Positions 1-7,704 of a stretch of DNA of 16,870 bases are shown here, piece after piece. The position numbers and the translations under genes are program-made. Source of the DNA: Elusimicrobiota bacterium (GTDB lineage: Bacteria > Elusimicrobiota > Elusimicrobia > 2-02-FULL-39-32); the NCBI GenBank assembly GCA_023249835.1, contig JAHFBY010000002.1, positions 1-16,870 on the forward strand, written 5' to 3'. The notes beneath the pieces were generated by a model that saw nothing but the letters and a program-made list of their open reading frames with translations, made no database searches and had not been told where the DNA came from. The first letter of the stretch is position 1. Each line of letters opens with the position of its first letter.

Positions 1-362
1 TTAGTTGGCTGGACCCGCACAAGGTGCGGAAAATCACCATGATCGGAGATCAGCGCATGGTGGTTTATGACGACTTAAACGCCAATGAACCGTTGCGCAT
101 TTTTGATCGCGGCGCTTCGGCGCAGCCCTATGTTGAGACTTTCGGGGAGTTTAAGATGTTGTACCGGTTCGGCGACGTGGTTTCCCCCCGCATTGAGCCT
201 TCCGAACCGCTGCGGCTGCTCTGCGAGCACGTGGTGGACCGCATTGAGGGGCGGGCAGAATCCTTAATTGACGGCAAGCACGCCTTGGCCGTGGTGCAAG
301 TTTTAGAGTCGGCGCAGCGTTCGGTGGATTCCGGCGGCGAGCTGGTTTCTTTGTCTTGCTAA
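1..362 (+). CDS. Gfo/Idh/MocA-family NAD(P)-dependent oxidoreductase, C-terminal end (5'-truncated)
   Basis: The reading frame is open from base 3, so the gene begins upstream of the window and only its last 119 residues are visible. A GTG at 24 is simply an internal codon. The visible part begins SWLDPHKVRKITMIGD, followed by MVVYDD, and ends with a helix of the type LAVVQVLESAQRSVDSGG. This is the usual C-terminal beta-sheet domain and last helix of Gfo/Idh/MocA sugar dehydrogenases; many members oxidise nucleotide sugars for envelope or capsule glycans. The Rossmann fold and catalytic Lys-Pro motif lie outside the window, so substrate and cofactor cannot be read. Its TAA stop overlaps the ATG of the following glycosyltransferase, so the two are translationally coupled in one operon. 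The family is well supported by the motif pattern; the specific reaction is unknown. Confidence 0.8.
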   Translation, partial: SWLDPHKVRKITMIGDQRMVVYDDLNANEPLRIFDRGASAQPYVETFGEFKMLYRFGDVVSPRIEPSEPLRLLCEHVVDRIEGRAESLIDGKHALAVVQVLESAQRSVDSGGELVSLSC

Positions 363-1057
363 TGGTTTCCTTATCTTCCGCAACGATCTCCTTAATCGTT
401 CCGGCGTTTAACGAAGAAAAGAACCTTCCTCTATTATTAGAGCGGGCGCAAAAAATACTTCCTAAATGTTTTGCCAAGTATGAAATTATTATTGTCAATG
501 ACGGCAGCACGGATCAAACCGCGGCAGTGCTTGAATCTTGGTCCAAATCTGAGCCCGCATTGCGCGTGATTGATCATCCGGTGAATTTAGGCGTGGGCGC
601 TGCGCTCAAAGACGCTTTTCATGAAGCTCAATATGAATGGTTGTTTCAAGCTCCGGGCGACAATCAGTTTGATCTTATGGAAATTGAAAAGTTTGTGGGC
701 GATCTGGACGGGGCCGATATCGTGCAGGGCTGGCGCATGAATTTAGAATACAATTGGCAGCGCAAAATTGTGAGCGCCATCTACCGCGCGCTTTTGCGTT
801 TATTGTTTGGCCTTTGGCTTAAAGATCCCACCTGGGTTAAGATGATACGCAAAAGCGTGATCGATAATTTGCCCGTGACCACCAGCGGATTTTTTGGCGA
901 AATTGAAATCCTTATCCGCGCCCAGCGCAAGGGGTATCGTTTTAAAGAGGTGGCGGTGCATACTCATCAAAGGGCGCACGGCGTTTCCAGCGCCAGCGGT
1001 TGGGACCGAATTTTAAAAACGTTTTTTGAACTTATTAAATTTTGGTGGAAGAGTTAA
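362..1057 (+). CDS. Family 2 glycosyltransferase (dolichyl-phosphate-mannose synthase-like), soluble
   Basis: A 231-residue GT-A fold glycosyltransferase. Near the N-terminus VPAFNEEKNL (residues 13-22) and VNDGSTDQT (45-53) are the nucleotide-binding motifs of GT2 enzymes. APGDNQFD (97-104) stands where the DXD metal-binding motif is expected, in the 'GD.Q' form seen in DPM1-like proteins. GFFGEIEILIRAQRKGY (175-191) matches the region that contains the acceptor-side acidic residue. No transmembrane segment is visible, so it probably works at the cytoplasmic face of the membrane, moving a sugar from a nucleotide donor to a lipid or glycan acceptor. I start at ATG 362, which shares a base with the upstream stop (TAATG); a TTG at 356 would also be in frame but is less likely. 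The oxidoreductase upstream suggests envelope polysaccharide or protein glycosylation. Donor and acceptor are not determinable. Confidence 0.88.
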   Translation: MVSLSSATISLIVPAFNEEKNLPLLLERAQKILPKCFAKYEIIIVNDGSTDQTAAVLESWSKSEPALRVIDHPVNLGVGAALKDAFHEAQYEWLFQAPGDNQFDLMEIEKFVGDLDGADIVQGWRMNLEYNWQRKIVSAIYRALLRLLFGLWLKDPTWVKMIRKSVIDNLPVTTSGFFGEIEILIRAQRKGYRFKEVAVHTHQRAHGVSSASGWDRILKTFFELIKFWWKS

Positions 1058-1073
1058 TTCCGAGAACGTTTGA

Positions 1074-1102
1074 TAGTTTTTCTAATTTAAATTAGAAAAC
1101 TA
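1074..1102. repeat. AT-rich palindrome between the glycosyltransferase and promoter 1
   Basis: CTAATTT/AAATTAG forms a perfect 14-bp palindrome that extends outward to TAG...CTA with one bulged T in the left arm. It ends one base before the -35 hexamer at 1104. No T-run follows on the plus strand and the stem is almost all A-T, so it is a poor intrinsic terminator. Its place directly against the promoter fits an operator or UP-like element, which is inference. Confidence 0.55.
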
Positions 1103-1103
1103 C

Positions 1104-1132
1104 TTGACAATATTTTGACCTTATGCTTGAAT
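1104..1132 (+). promoter_or_regulatory. Promoter 1: sigma70-type, extended -10, upstream of operon copy 1
   Basis: TTGACA (1104-1109) is a perfect -35 box. A 17-bp spacer leads to TTGAAT (1127-1132), and TG at 1124-1125 one base upstream gives an extended -10. The expected transcript would start near 1139, within a small palindrome ACAATATTGT (1135-1144), leaving a leader of about 130 nt before the ATG at 1267. The same element with the same spacing recurs before the second copy at 7676-7704, which strengthens the call. Confidence 0.75.
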
Positions 1133-1255
1133 TAACAATATTGTGATTGGACTATTAATTTTTTCTGTAAAAAAGTTGCGCAAATTGTTGGTTTGGAATT
1201 TATTTATTCATAATAAAAAGGAGACTATTCAATAAAATGAATGGAATAACCGGAA

Positions 1256-1260
1256 GGGAG
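1256..1260 (+). promoter_or_regulatory. Ribosome binding site deciding the start of the large gene, copy 1
   Basis: GGGAG at 1256-1260 lies six bases before ATG 1267, a standard spacing. An upstream in-frame ATG at 1237 has AAGGAG at 1217-1222, but 14 bases away. The 1267 start puts the signal peptide near the N-terminus, so I prefer it. Confidence 0.6.
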
Positions 1261-1266
1261 AACAGA

Positions 1267-4200
1267 ATGCAATCATCCATAATGAGGAAGGTAAAGATAT
1301 TCTTGTGTTTGGCGATCAGCGCCATGGCGTTGGTAACGGCAAAGGCGGAAGCGTTAACGATCTCTGTGTCAACGCCGAACATAGTGAACGGAGTGGCGGT
1401 GGACGGATGGTCCAGCGTTAATTCTGGGAACCGTGCGCACGTGGTGTATTCCACGGTGAGCAGCACGAACTATTCGGTGATTTACGGATCGCAAACAGCG
1501 ACTGGGTCGTACACGTTCACCACGGTGAGCACGGGCGCGCTGGCGAACAAGCCGAAGTATCTTACCTTAATAGTGAATCCCACGGATTCTTCTGCGCACA
1601 CATATTATTATGACGCTTCCTCTAATACGATCAATTACTTAGCGGGCACGGGACTTCAGGGGCCGCAGTTTCCTTTAGGAACGGGCAAAGTAACGGCGAG
1701 CGGATTGGCGGCTGATCAGTCCGGTACGGGATTCATTTTGTTATTTTCATCTTCGGCGCAAAACAGCCGGTATACATTGACGTCGGCGTCGTTTGCGTTT
1801 GCGACGGCGAATGCGGTGACCAGCGTAACGACAGTGGTATCGACTTCTGCGGGCAGCGTAGAGACGGGAGTGTTTGCGGCGTACACGAACACTTCGGACG
1901 GGAAGCGCGGGGTGATTTATTTTGATAACGCGGCGTCAGCGCTCAAGCATGTAAAGATTTTGGCGGGAGTAGTAGAAGACACGCGGGAAGTGTTGGATAC
2001 CGGCAGCAGCATATCGAACATATATGTAACTGACGGGAGCAATCAAACGGCAGTGACCTATACGCATTCTACTATAGTAAAGCAGGCGGTACAGCGGCGG
2101 TTAATTTCCCCCAGTTGCTGGTACATTCAAAAGGTGGATGACGGTACGTCGATGAATTTTATATCAAACACGATATTGTATTTAAAGAACGGAAATTTAT
2201 GGGCGGCGTTTGGCACATCGGGAACGTTTTTTGATGATTTTCAAGAGAGCATCGTTAGCCAGCAGAAGGGTTTGGCGGGATTGGTCTCAAGTGTAACCAA
2301 GGCGTGGTTACATACCACGAGCGCGCTGGGCGTATATCCTTTATTAGTGTATCAACCTTCCGCAACAACGGGTGGTTTGGCTACGGCAAACGTGTTAACA
2401 TTGCAGGGAACCGTATTGAGTTCTTTGGGCACAGCTGTTTCAGGGACAACTATTCGTGCGAACGTTACGGGCGGAGTGGATGGTGGAGCCAATGATTTAA
2501 ATCCGGCCACAGCTGGAACGCAAGGCGGGATTACAAATACAAGCGGGAGTTATCAAATATTGGTAGGGTCAGGGACCACAATGGCAGTGAGCGCGTCCAG
2601 CACGAACTGGGTATTTTTGTGGCGTTCGAGTTCAGGGCTTACGACGATCAGCACTTCGGCCACTGGGAGTTTTTCGAGCGGGATTACTGGAGCAGACTTT
2701 ATTGCAGTTTCGACCCCAATAATTTTTAGTTTAGAGCCGTCATCTATGTCTGTGTTGTATGATGCTGGTCCGCAAAGTTTTACAATTAATGCTATTTCTA
2801 CGGACAGCATATTGTCTAACTTATTTGCGGCGGGCGCAAATGCAAGGTTGGTGTTACAGTCTGCGCAAGGTTCTATTGCGACATCGATAAGTTCATCGGT
2901 AAGCCCGACTGCAACGCAAGAAGCGGGGTCTATTATTCTTAATAGTCAAACATCCGGGGGCACGTCTTTTGCTGCTTCTTCTAATACAATTTGGGATAGA
3001 TTTTCTTCTTCTTCTGCAGAGGTGGGAAGTGGTAAATGGTATACGCTTGTTGTGACTACAGTGACGGCGGCTGGTCATGTTATGCAAGCTAAGAAAGCAG
3101 ACATGTTTCAATTAAAAGGAATGGGAATAGCGGTTGCGAGCGGAGCTATCCCAACAATTAGTCTTCCGGGTATAACGACTGCTATTTCAACGGGTCAAAT
3201 TAACTCCAGTCCAGAGTTAAGATTAATAGTAAGATCAACCGGCGCATATATGTTTTCTGATGCGGCAGTACAGCGTATTTATTTAACGAAAATTACTTCG
3301 GCGATTCCTCCTAATAATCAAAATTTTGGAGAAGACTTTAAGTTTAAACACGGTCTTGTAAGTACGGATACTTATAATGGCGGGAGTAATTTCTTTCTAA
3401 CTACTGGAACTATTTTTGGAGCGGATTATAATAGTTCTTATTATATAAGGATTGGAAGCGCGCCTTTAAATTCACAAGCAAGGGGCAATGAAGCGTTGCA
3501 TTTTGTTTATTCAAATGCCATTACAATTTCTTCTCCTGCAATTACAAGGGTTTGGATTGATAATGATTCTTCTACTGCATCAATAGTTACCAGCACGAGT
3601 ATTATTATGCATTTGGAAGGGCGTGGTTTCGTGGCGGGTTCATCGGTAACAATTTCAACCACCAACGGAACTGCCGCAAACTATGCGGCGAACGCTGAAT
3701 TTCCGTTGTCTTATAACGGAGATGTTGTGTTAACTAGAGTTAATTCATCAACATCCGCAGACATTTTGATTAATAGTTTTTCATCTCAATTCGCTTTGGG
3801 TACAACTTTATGTATACAAATCTCTTCAGCGCATGTTGCTGCGGCCAATGTTGGCCTCGTAGATGAGTTTGGTTTGAGGGGATCAACTTGGGTTGCCCGT
3901 ATGCTGGGCGCAATTTCAATTGGGTCAGCGGCAATAACTGGAGTTTCTCCATCAACGGGAATAATGAACACCCGATCCTATACTATTTCTATATATGGTA
4001 GAGGTCTATTGGGTGGATCAACGCTTCAACTTTTAGCTGTTGATGGCAGTTCTGCTCCTCCTGTTGTAACTGCAGGATCAGTTTCTAATGGTACTTCAAC
4101 CTTGTTAACAGCAACTGTAGATTTTCGTTCAGAAGCGTTTGCTGGAAAAACATATCGAATAAGGTTATCTTCTACAGCAACGGATGCTGCTAATGCAACG

Positions 4201-6570
4201 TTGATGAGCATTGAAACTCCTGCATTGATCTATGTTTCTTCGTTAACGCTTAGTGGTTTTTCTTACCCGTACATTTCAACTGCGGGTGTTTATAACTCAA
4301 CAGGGCAAGTTAATATAGGTTTAAATGCAGTGAGCGGATTAGTAGCTGGCGCGATCTGTAATATTCCTACACTTGCGAGTCCTTCAGTTAGTAGTGCCGC
4401 ATTATCTGGTGTTAGTTCTTCTGGAGCGTTTGCTGTTTTTTCCAGCACAGCATTTTTCAATCGGAGTGCGGGAACGTATAACCTTATAGTAACAACTACT
4501 ATAAACAGATTGGGAAATCATACTGAGACGTATGTGGCAGCGGCAACTGTGGCCATTACTGTTCTTGCCGCATCGTTTAATACCGTGACCGTAAATGATA
4601 GCTCAAATTATCGGGGGTTAAACTTTGCTACTTTTACAATAGCGACGCCTGGTTTACAGAGTGGCGCAACGATTGGGTTGCAAGTAGGCACTAATAATAA
4701 CGGTAAACTTGTAATAATGGGTCAAAACATATCGCGGAACACAATTGACAATAGTACGGCGACAGTGTCCTTTGACTTGCGCGGAGCGACCGATACTGGG
4801 AATTGGACGATGTTTATCACTACCGGTTGCGGTCAATGTTCGCAAGCGTATACAACTTTATCCAAAGATGTTACGATTAGTACGCCGTCAGTGACAGGGC
4901 TAAGCGCGGAAAAGAAGAGTAACGTATCAGGTGGAGCAACGCTGACTGTGTATGGAAATGGGTTGACTAATGGTGCTACCGTTGGATTTAGGTACACCGA
5001 CACTGCGGTGACGGAACTTTTGGGATCGAATATTGCGAGTAGCGCTACTGTAAATGCAACGTTAACAGTTTCTGGCAACTCCGTTATGCAGACAACGAGT
5101 GGAACCTTTACCATGCCTTCAAATATGATGCCAGGTTCCTGGAAAGTTACGGTTACGACCATAATGGCGGCTGGTCAGTATTACGAGGGGAATGTAAATA
5201 AGGCGATTGATAGGGCAATTTATGTAACCGATGATTCAACTTTTAGCTTTGTGGTGACAGAGTCTTCAGCGCCGAACGCTCCGACGGGTTTAACGGTATT
5301 GTCTTCTGGTCAGAAGACAGTGACGTTGCAGTGGATATCTCCTGGAGATAGCGGCACGACTGGGAGTTTGGTGAGCGGAGCGGCATGGATTGTGTACTAT
5401 GCTTCCGCGTCGAATACGCGTTGGAGCGGATGCCCGGGTTGCTTCCCGATACAGGCGGCGCAAGATGGCGCTGGGAGTAATTACTTGTTGGCGGCAGCTT
5501 CAAACTATTCGTTTGCCAATACGTGGGCGCAGTTCTTAAAGATTGACTATGCGGACACGGCAGTGACAACCAATACCTCTGTAACAGCGACGGCGTATAG
5601 TTTCTCAACCTCAACGGCTAAGGGATTGATTGTAACCACGCAGACGATTGCGATCACTTCAACAATTATACCGGGAACAACGATAAGCCAAACCTTGTCA
5701 ATTGATCCGGGTACGGCTGACGGTACTTTCTGGTTTATTGTGAGGGCGATGGACGAGAGCGGTAACATGTCGCCTACGAATATAGTTTATAGCACGGTGA
5801 GCGCGGTGATTACCTATGCAAATAATAGCGTGGCAACGCTTTCCGGTGGAAGCGCGACCATTGATCCAAATTCTAATAATACGGTAACCTATAGTGTGGA
5901 AACAGCGGTGGGCGGCGTAACTGTTAAGGAAACCAATATCGTGACGCCGGCCGGAGCTTTATCCGGGACCGATAGTTTCAATAATCCAACCATTAACTCG
6001 AGTCCATCTTCGGACTCAACGGGAGTTGAAGGAGTAGGACCGTCGTTAGGAATCACCTTGGCGAGTGGGAATACGGAGTTTAAGAAGCCGATTACCTTAA
6101 CGATAAAGGTGGACGAGACGCAGATAATAAGCAAACTGGCGGGTCGTTCATTGTCCCGAGTAAAGTTGGCGTATTACAATGGATCGAAATGGGTAATGGT
6201 AGCGGATTCAGCGATGGGAAGCGGCGGGAACGTGTCTGGAAGCGTAACGCATTTAACCGAGTTCCGCGTAGTGATCGCGGTGCCGCCGTCGAATTTGACG
6301 AGCGCAGCGGTTTACCCGAACCCGTATCGGCCGACGTTGACGACACATTTAAACCAAGGGATAACGTTTGACAACTTACCCAGTAACTCATCGATCCAGA
6401 TCTACACGATTGCCGGAGATTTGGTGAAACAGTTGCCCGATAACGGCAGCGCGCAAGCCACCTGGAACGCGAAGAATGAGAACGGGCAGGACGCGGCGAG
6501 CGGAGTGTACTTTGTGTTGATAAAAGGCGGGGGAGATACAAAGACTCTCAAGCTGGCGATACAAAGGTAA
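1267..6570 (+). CDS. Giant secreted surface protein with FN3 and FlgD/type IX-like C-terminal module, copy 1
   Basis: A 1767-residue exported protein, strikingly rich in Ser, Thr, Ala and Gly. Residues 1-28 are a signal peptide: MRKVK, a hydrophobic core, then AKA before EALTISV. Residues about 30-400 hold beta-rich segments (VVYSTVSS, YLTLIVNP, GVFAAYTN) that resemble propeller blades. Ig/IPT-like segments follow, with 'GRGF' or 'YGNGL' turns near 758-800, 888-920 and 1208-1240. A fibronectin type III-like domain covers about 1335-1505 (APNAPTGLTV to FIVRAMDESGNMSP). A ZU5-like stretch (PITLTIKVDE...YYNGSKWVMV) spans about 1608-1672. The last 89 residues (VYPNPYRP, YTIAGDLVKQL, GVYFVLIKGG) match FlgD-Ig/type IX sorting-type modules. 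I expect surface attachment or release. The function of the body is unknown: adhesin, S-layer-like or glycan-binding are all possible. The core (about 2700-4850) is more AT-rich than either end. The stop lies 82 nt before the barrel gene. Confidence 0.82.
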   Translation: MQSSIMRKVKIFLCLAISAMALVTAKAEALTISVSTPNIVNGVAVDGWSSVNSGNRAHVVYSTVSSTNYSVIYGSQTATGSYTFTTVSTGALANKPKYLTLIVNPTDSSAHTYYYDASSNTINYLAGTGLQGPQFPLGTGKVTASGLAADQSGTGFILLFSSSAQNSRYTLTSASFAFATANAVTSVTTVVSTSAGSVETGVFAAYTNTSDGKRGVIYFDNAASALKHVKILAGVVEDTREVLDTGSSISNIYVTDGSNQTAVTYTHSTIVKQAVQRRLISPSCWYIQKVDDGTSMNFISNTILYLKNGNLWAAFGTSGTFFDDFQESIVSQQKGLAGLVSSVTKAWLHTTSALGVYPLLVYQPSATTGGLATANVLTLQGTVLSSLGTAVSGTTIRANVTGGVDGGANDLNPATAGTQGGITNTSGSYQILVGSGTTMAVSASSTNWVFLWRSSSGLTTISTSATGSFSSGITGADFIAVSTPIIFSLEPSSMSVLYDAGPQSFTINAISTDSILSNLFAAGANARLVLQSAQGSIATSISSSVSPTATQEAGSIILNSQTSGGTSFAASSNTIWDRFSSSSAEVGSGKWYTLVVTTVTAAGHVMQAKKADMFQLKGMGIAVASGAIPTISLPGITTAISTGQINSSPELRLIVRSTGAYMFSDAAVQRIYLTKITSAIPPNNQNFGEDFKFKHGLVSTDTYNGGSNFFLTTGTIFGADYNSSYYIRIGSAPLNSQARGNEALHFVYSNAITISSPAITRVWIDNDSSTASIVTSTSIIMHLEGRGFVAGSSVTISTTNGTAANYAANAEFPLSYNGDVVLTRVNSSTSADILINSFSSQFALGTTLCIQISSAHVAAANVGLVDEFGLRGSTWVARMLGAISIGSAAITGVSPSTGIMNTRSYTISIYGRGLLGGSTLQLLAVDGSSAPPVVTAGSVSNGTSTLLTATVDFRSEAFAGKTYRIRLSSTATDAANATLMSIETPALIYVSSLTLSGFSYPYISTAGVYNSTGQVNIGLNAVSGLVAGAICNIPTLASPSVSSAALSGVSSSGAFAVFSSTAFFNRSAGTYNLIVTTTINRLGNHTETYVAAATVAITVLAASFNTVTVNDSSNYRGLNFATFTIATPGLQSGATIGLQVGTNNNGKLVIMGQNISRNTIDNSTATVSFDLRGATDTGNWTMFITTGCGQCSQAYTTLSKDVTISTPSVTGLSAEKKSNVSGGATLTVYGNGLTNGATVGFRYTDTAVTELLGSNIASSATVNATLTVSGNSVMQTTSGTFTMPSNMMPGSWKVTVTTIMAAGQYYEGNVNKAIDRAIYVTDDSTFSFVVTESSAPNAPTGLTVLSSGQKTVTLQWISPGDSGTTGSLVSGAAWIVYYASASNTRWSGCPGCFPIQAAQDGAGSNYLLAAASNYSFANTWAQFLKIDYADTAVTTNTSVTATAYSFSTSTAKGLIVTTQTIAITSTIIPGTTISQTLSIDPGTADGTFWFIVRAMDESGNMSPTNIVYSTVSAVITYANNSVATLSGGSATIDPNSNNTVTYSVETAVGGVTVKETNIVTPAGALSGTDSFNNPTINSSPSSDSTGVEGVGPSLGITLASGNTEFKKPITLTIKVDETQIISKLAGRSLSRVKLAYYNGSKWVMVADSAMGSGGNVSGSVTHLTEFRVVIAVPPSNLTSAAVYPNPYRPTLTTHLNQGITFDNLPSNSSIQIYTIAGDLVKQLPDNGSAQATWNAKNENGQDAASGVYFVLIKGGGDTKTLKLAIQR

Positions 6571-6640
6571 GGGGGTGATGACGATGAATACTATTCAATT
6601 AAAATCAAAGACAACGATGATGAATGATATGATGACAAAG

Positions 6641-6644
6641 GGAG
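6641..6644 (+). promoter_or_regulatory. Ribosome binding site deciding the start of the barrel gene (same at 13490-13493)
   Basis: GGAG, within AAGGGAGAAAGGA, lies eight bases before ATG 6653, and that start yields a compact signal peptide. Upstream in-frame starts (GTG 6575, ATG 6578, ATG 6584) would add 23-26 Met/Thr/Lys-rich residues before the signal peptide. Confidence 0.6.
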
Positions 6645-6652
6645 AAAGGAAA

Positions 6653-7609
6653 ATGGATGGAAAAATCGTGATCACCTTAATCGGTCTGATCGTGGGGTTA
6701 GCAATAGCGCCGCTGCAAGCGTCTTTTAGCGATAAGGATGCGGGTTCGCGCGGAGCGCAATTTCTAAAGCTGCCTGTAGGGGCAAAGTATATTGGTATGG
6801 GCGAAGTGGGGACAGCGTTGGCAAAAGATGCGAACGCGATCTACTACAACGTGGCCGGATTGGCAAGCTTGGGGTATAAGAGCGCGGAATACATGTATTC
6901 TGGGTATTCAATATCCAATAAATCGGATGGGGAATCTAATCCCGGACAGCATTGGATTGCGTTTGCTATGCCGATATCAGAGAGCATTGGGTCAGCCGGA
7001 GTTGGTTTCCAGTACTATACGGCTGGGGACATTAACAAGACCGATATTAAAAATGCGAGTTTGGGAACGTTTAATCCATCAGACTTGGCGGTTAACTTGT
7101 CGTATGCGCGCAAGGTCATGGAGCAGAGTTTGGGGTTAAACCTAAAGATCATCAGCTCTAAGATTGAAAATACCGCTACGACTGTGGCGGTGGACTTGGG
7201 CTATCAGGCAAAGCCAATGATGGATGAGAAGTTAATGTTGGGCGCGGCGTTTCAGAACTTGGGCGGATCGCTTAAGTATGAAACCGAATCTGCGAAGTTG
7301 CCGATTATGATTAAGTTGGGATCAGCTTATAAGGTTATGGACAACTGGGTAACCGCGTTGGATGTGGTGTTTCCAGAAGACAATTCTCCAAACTTAGGGT
7401 TGGGTACAGACTATGTGCACCAGATTAACGAAGACGTGAGCGTTGCTGGTCGCTTAGGCTACAACTCGCGAACTCGGAAAGTAGGCGGTTTTAGCGGCCT
7501 GTCTTTTGGCGCTGGACTAAACTTTAGAATGGCGCTCTTGGACTTTGCTTGGACCCCAATGGGCGACATCGGTTCCACCTTTAAAATCTCTGCCGGCGTT
7601 AAATTCTAA
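6653..7609 (+). CDS. PorV/PorQ-family outer-membrane beta-barrel protein, copy 1
   Basis: A 318-residue protein. Residues 1-23 form a signal peptide (MDGKIV, hydrophobic core, PLQA) cleaved before SFSDKD. The mature N-terminus carries the family hallmark: FLKLPVGAKYIGMGEVGTAL, then DANAIYYNVAGLA, where most relatives have NPAGLA. Alternating amphipathic strands follow, and the chain ends in FKISAGVKF, a terminal aromatic strand typical of barrels inserted by the BAM machinery. In Bacteroidota, PorV carries substrates with type IX C-terminal domains from the translocon to the attachment complex. Here the gene lies 82 nt after a protein with such an ending, so a dedicated export or anchoring partner is a reasonable inference. 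FadL/OmpP1-like transport is the alternative. The last 170 or so bases use codons (GGC, ACC, CTC) different from the rest of the gene. It is the last gene before a strong terminator. Confidence 0.85.
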   Translation: MDGKIVITLIGLIVGLAIAPLQASFSDKDAGSRGAQFLKLPVGAKYIGMGEVGTALAKDANAIYYNVAGLASLGYKSAEYMYSGYSISNKSDGESNPGQHWIAFAMPISESIGSAGVGFQYYTAGDINKTDIKNASLGTFNPSDLAVNLSYARKVMEQSLGLNLKIISSKIENTATTVAVDLGYQAKPMMDEKLMLGAAFQNLGGSLKYETESAKLPIMIKLGSAYKVMDNWVTALDVVFPEDNSPNLGLGTDYVHQINEDVSVAGRLGYNSRTRKVGGFSGLSFGAGLNFRMALLDFAWTPMGDIGSTFKISAGVKF

Positions 7610-7617
7610 TAACTAAA

Positions 7618-7670
7618 TTAAGGTTTGGGTTTATTAACAATTTTAATAAACCCAAACCTTAAAATTTTTT
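7618..7670 (+). terminator. Intrinsic terminator of operon copy 1
   Basis: A perfect 20-bp stem (7618-7637 with 7643-7662) has a 5-nt loop CAATT and is followed by six T residues (7665-7670). The GGTTTGGG/CCCAAACC block gives it strength. The end of the long repeat (7621) falls inside the left arm, so this terminator is unique to copy 1. Confidence 0.88.
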
Positions 7671-7675
7671 ACTAC

Positions 7676-7704
7676 TTGACAATTTAAAAATGTTATGTTT
7701 AAAT
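7676..7704 (+). promoter_or_regulatory. Promoter 2: sigma70-type, extended -10, upstream of operon copy 2
   Basis: TTGACA (7676-7681), a 17-bp spacer and TTAAAT (7699-7704), with TG at 7696-7697. It lies five bases after the terminator T-run. It shares ACTACTTGACAAT (7671-7683) with promoter 1 at 1099-1111, and TTATG at the same distance from the -35 box. The rest of the spacer differs. Copy 2 is therefore separately transcribed. Confidence 0.75.

Larger units (their letters stand above)
1265..7621 (+). repeat. Direct repeat unit, copy 1 (6357 bp, contains the two-gene operon)
   Basis: From 1265 to 7621 the sequence recurs at 8114-14470 with a constant offset of 6849 bp. The offset is the same at both ends, so there is no net insertion or deletion. 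Translations of the copies are identical in the coding frame and in shorter open frames on both strands, and every stretch I compared base by base matched. Base 1264 (A versus C at 8113) and base 7622 (G versus T at 14471) are the first mismatches outside. The unit begins 2 nt before the first start codon and ends 12 nt after the last stop. Confidence 0.95.

Noticed and set aside
1237..1266. Start of the giant gene at ATG 1237 (and GTG 7996 for copy 2)
   Set aside because: Ribosome site too far in copy 1, no shared sequence between the two extensions, and both would push the signal peptide inwards. ATG 1267/8116 has proper sites in both copies.
1058..1266. Slipped-strand phase-variation tract before the giant gene
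   Set aside because: Only short A or T runs (up to six) occur, none as a long homopolymer or tandem short repeat between the promoter boxes or at the start codon.
2553..5768. Long minus-strand open frames inside the giant gene
   Set aside because: They lack ribosome sites and recognisable domains, are explained by codon composition of the plus-strand gene, and simply recur in copy 2.
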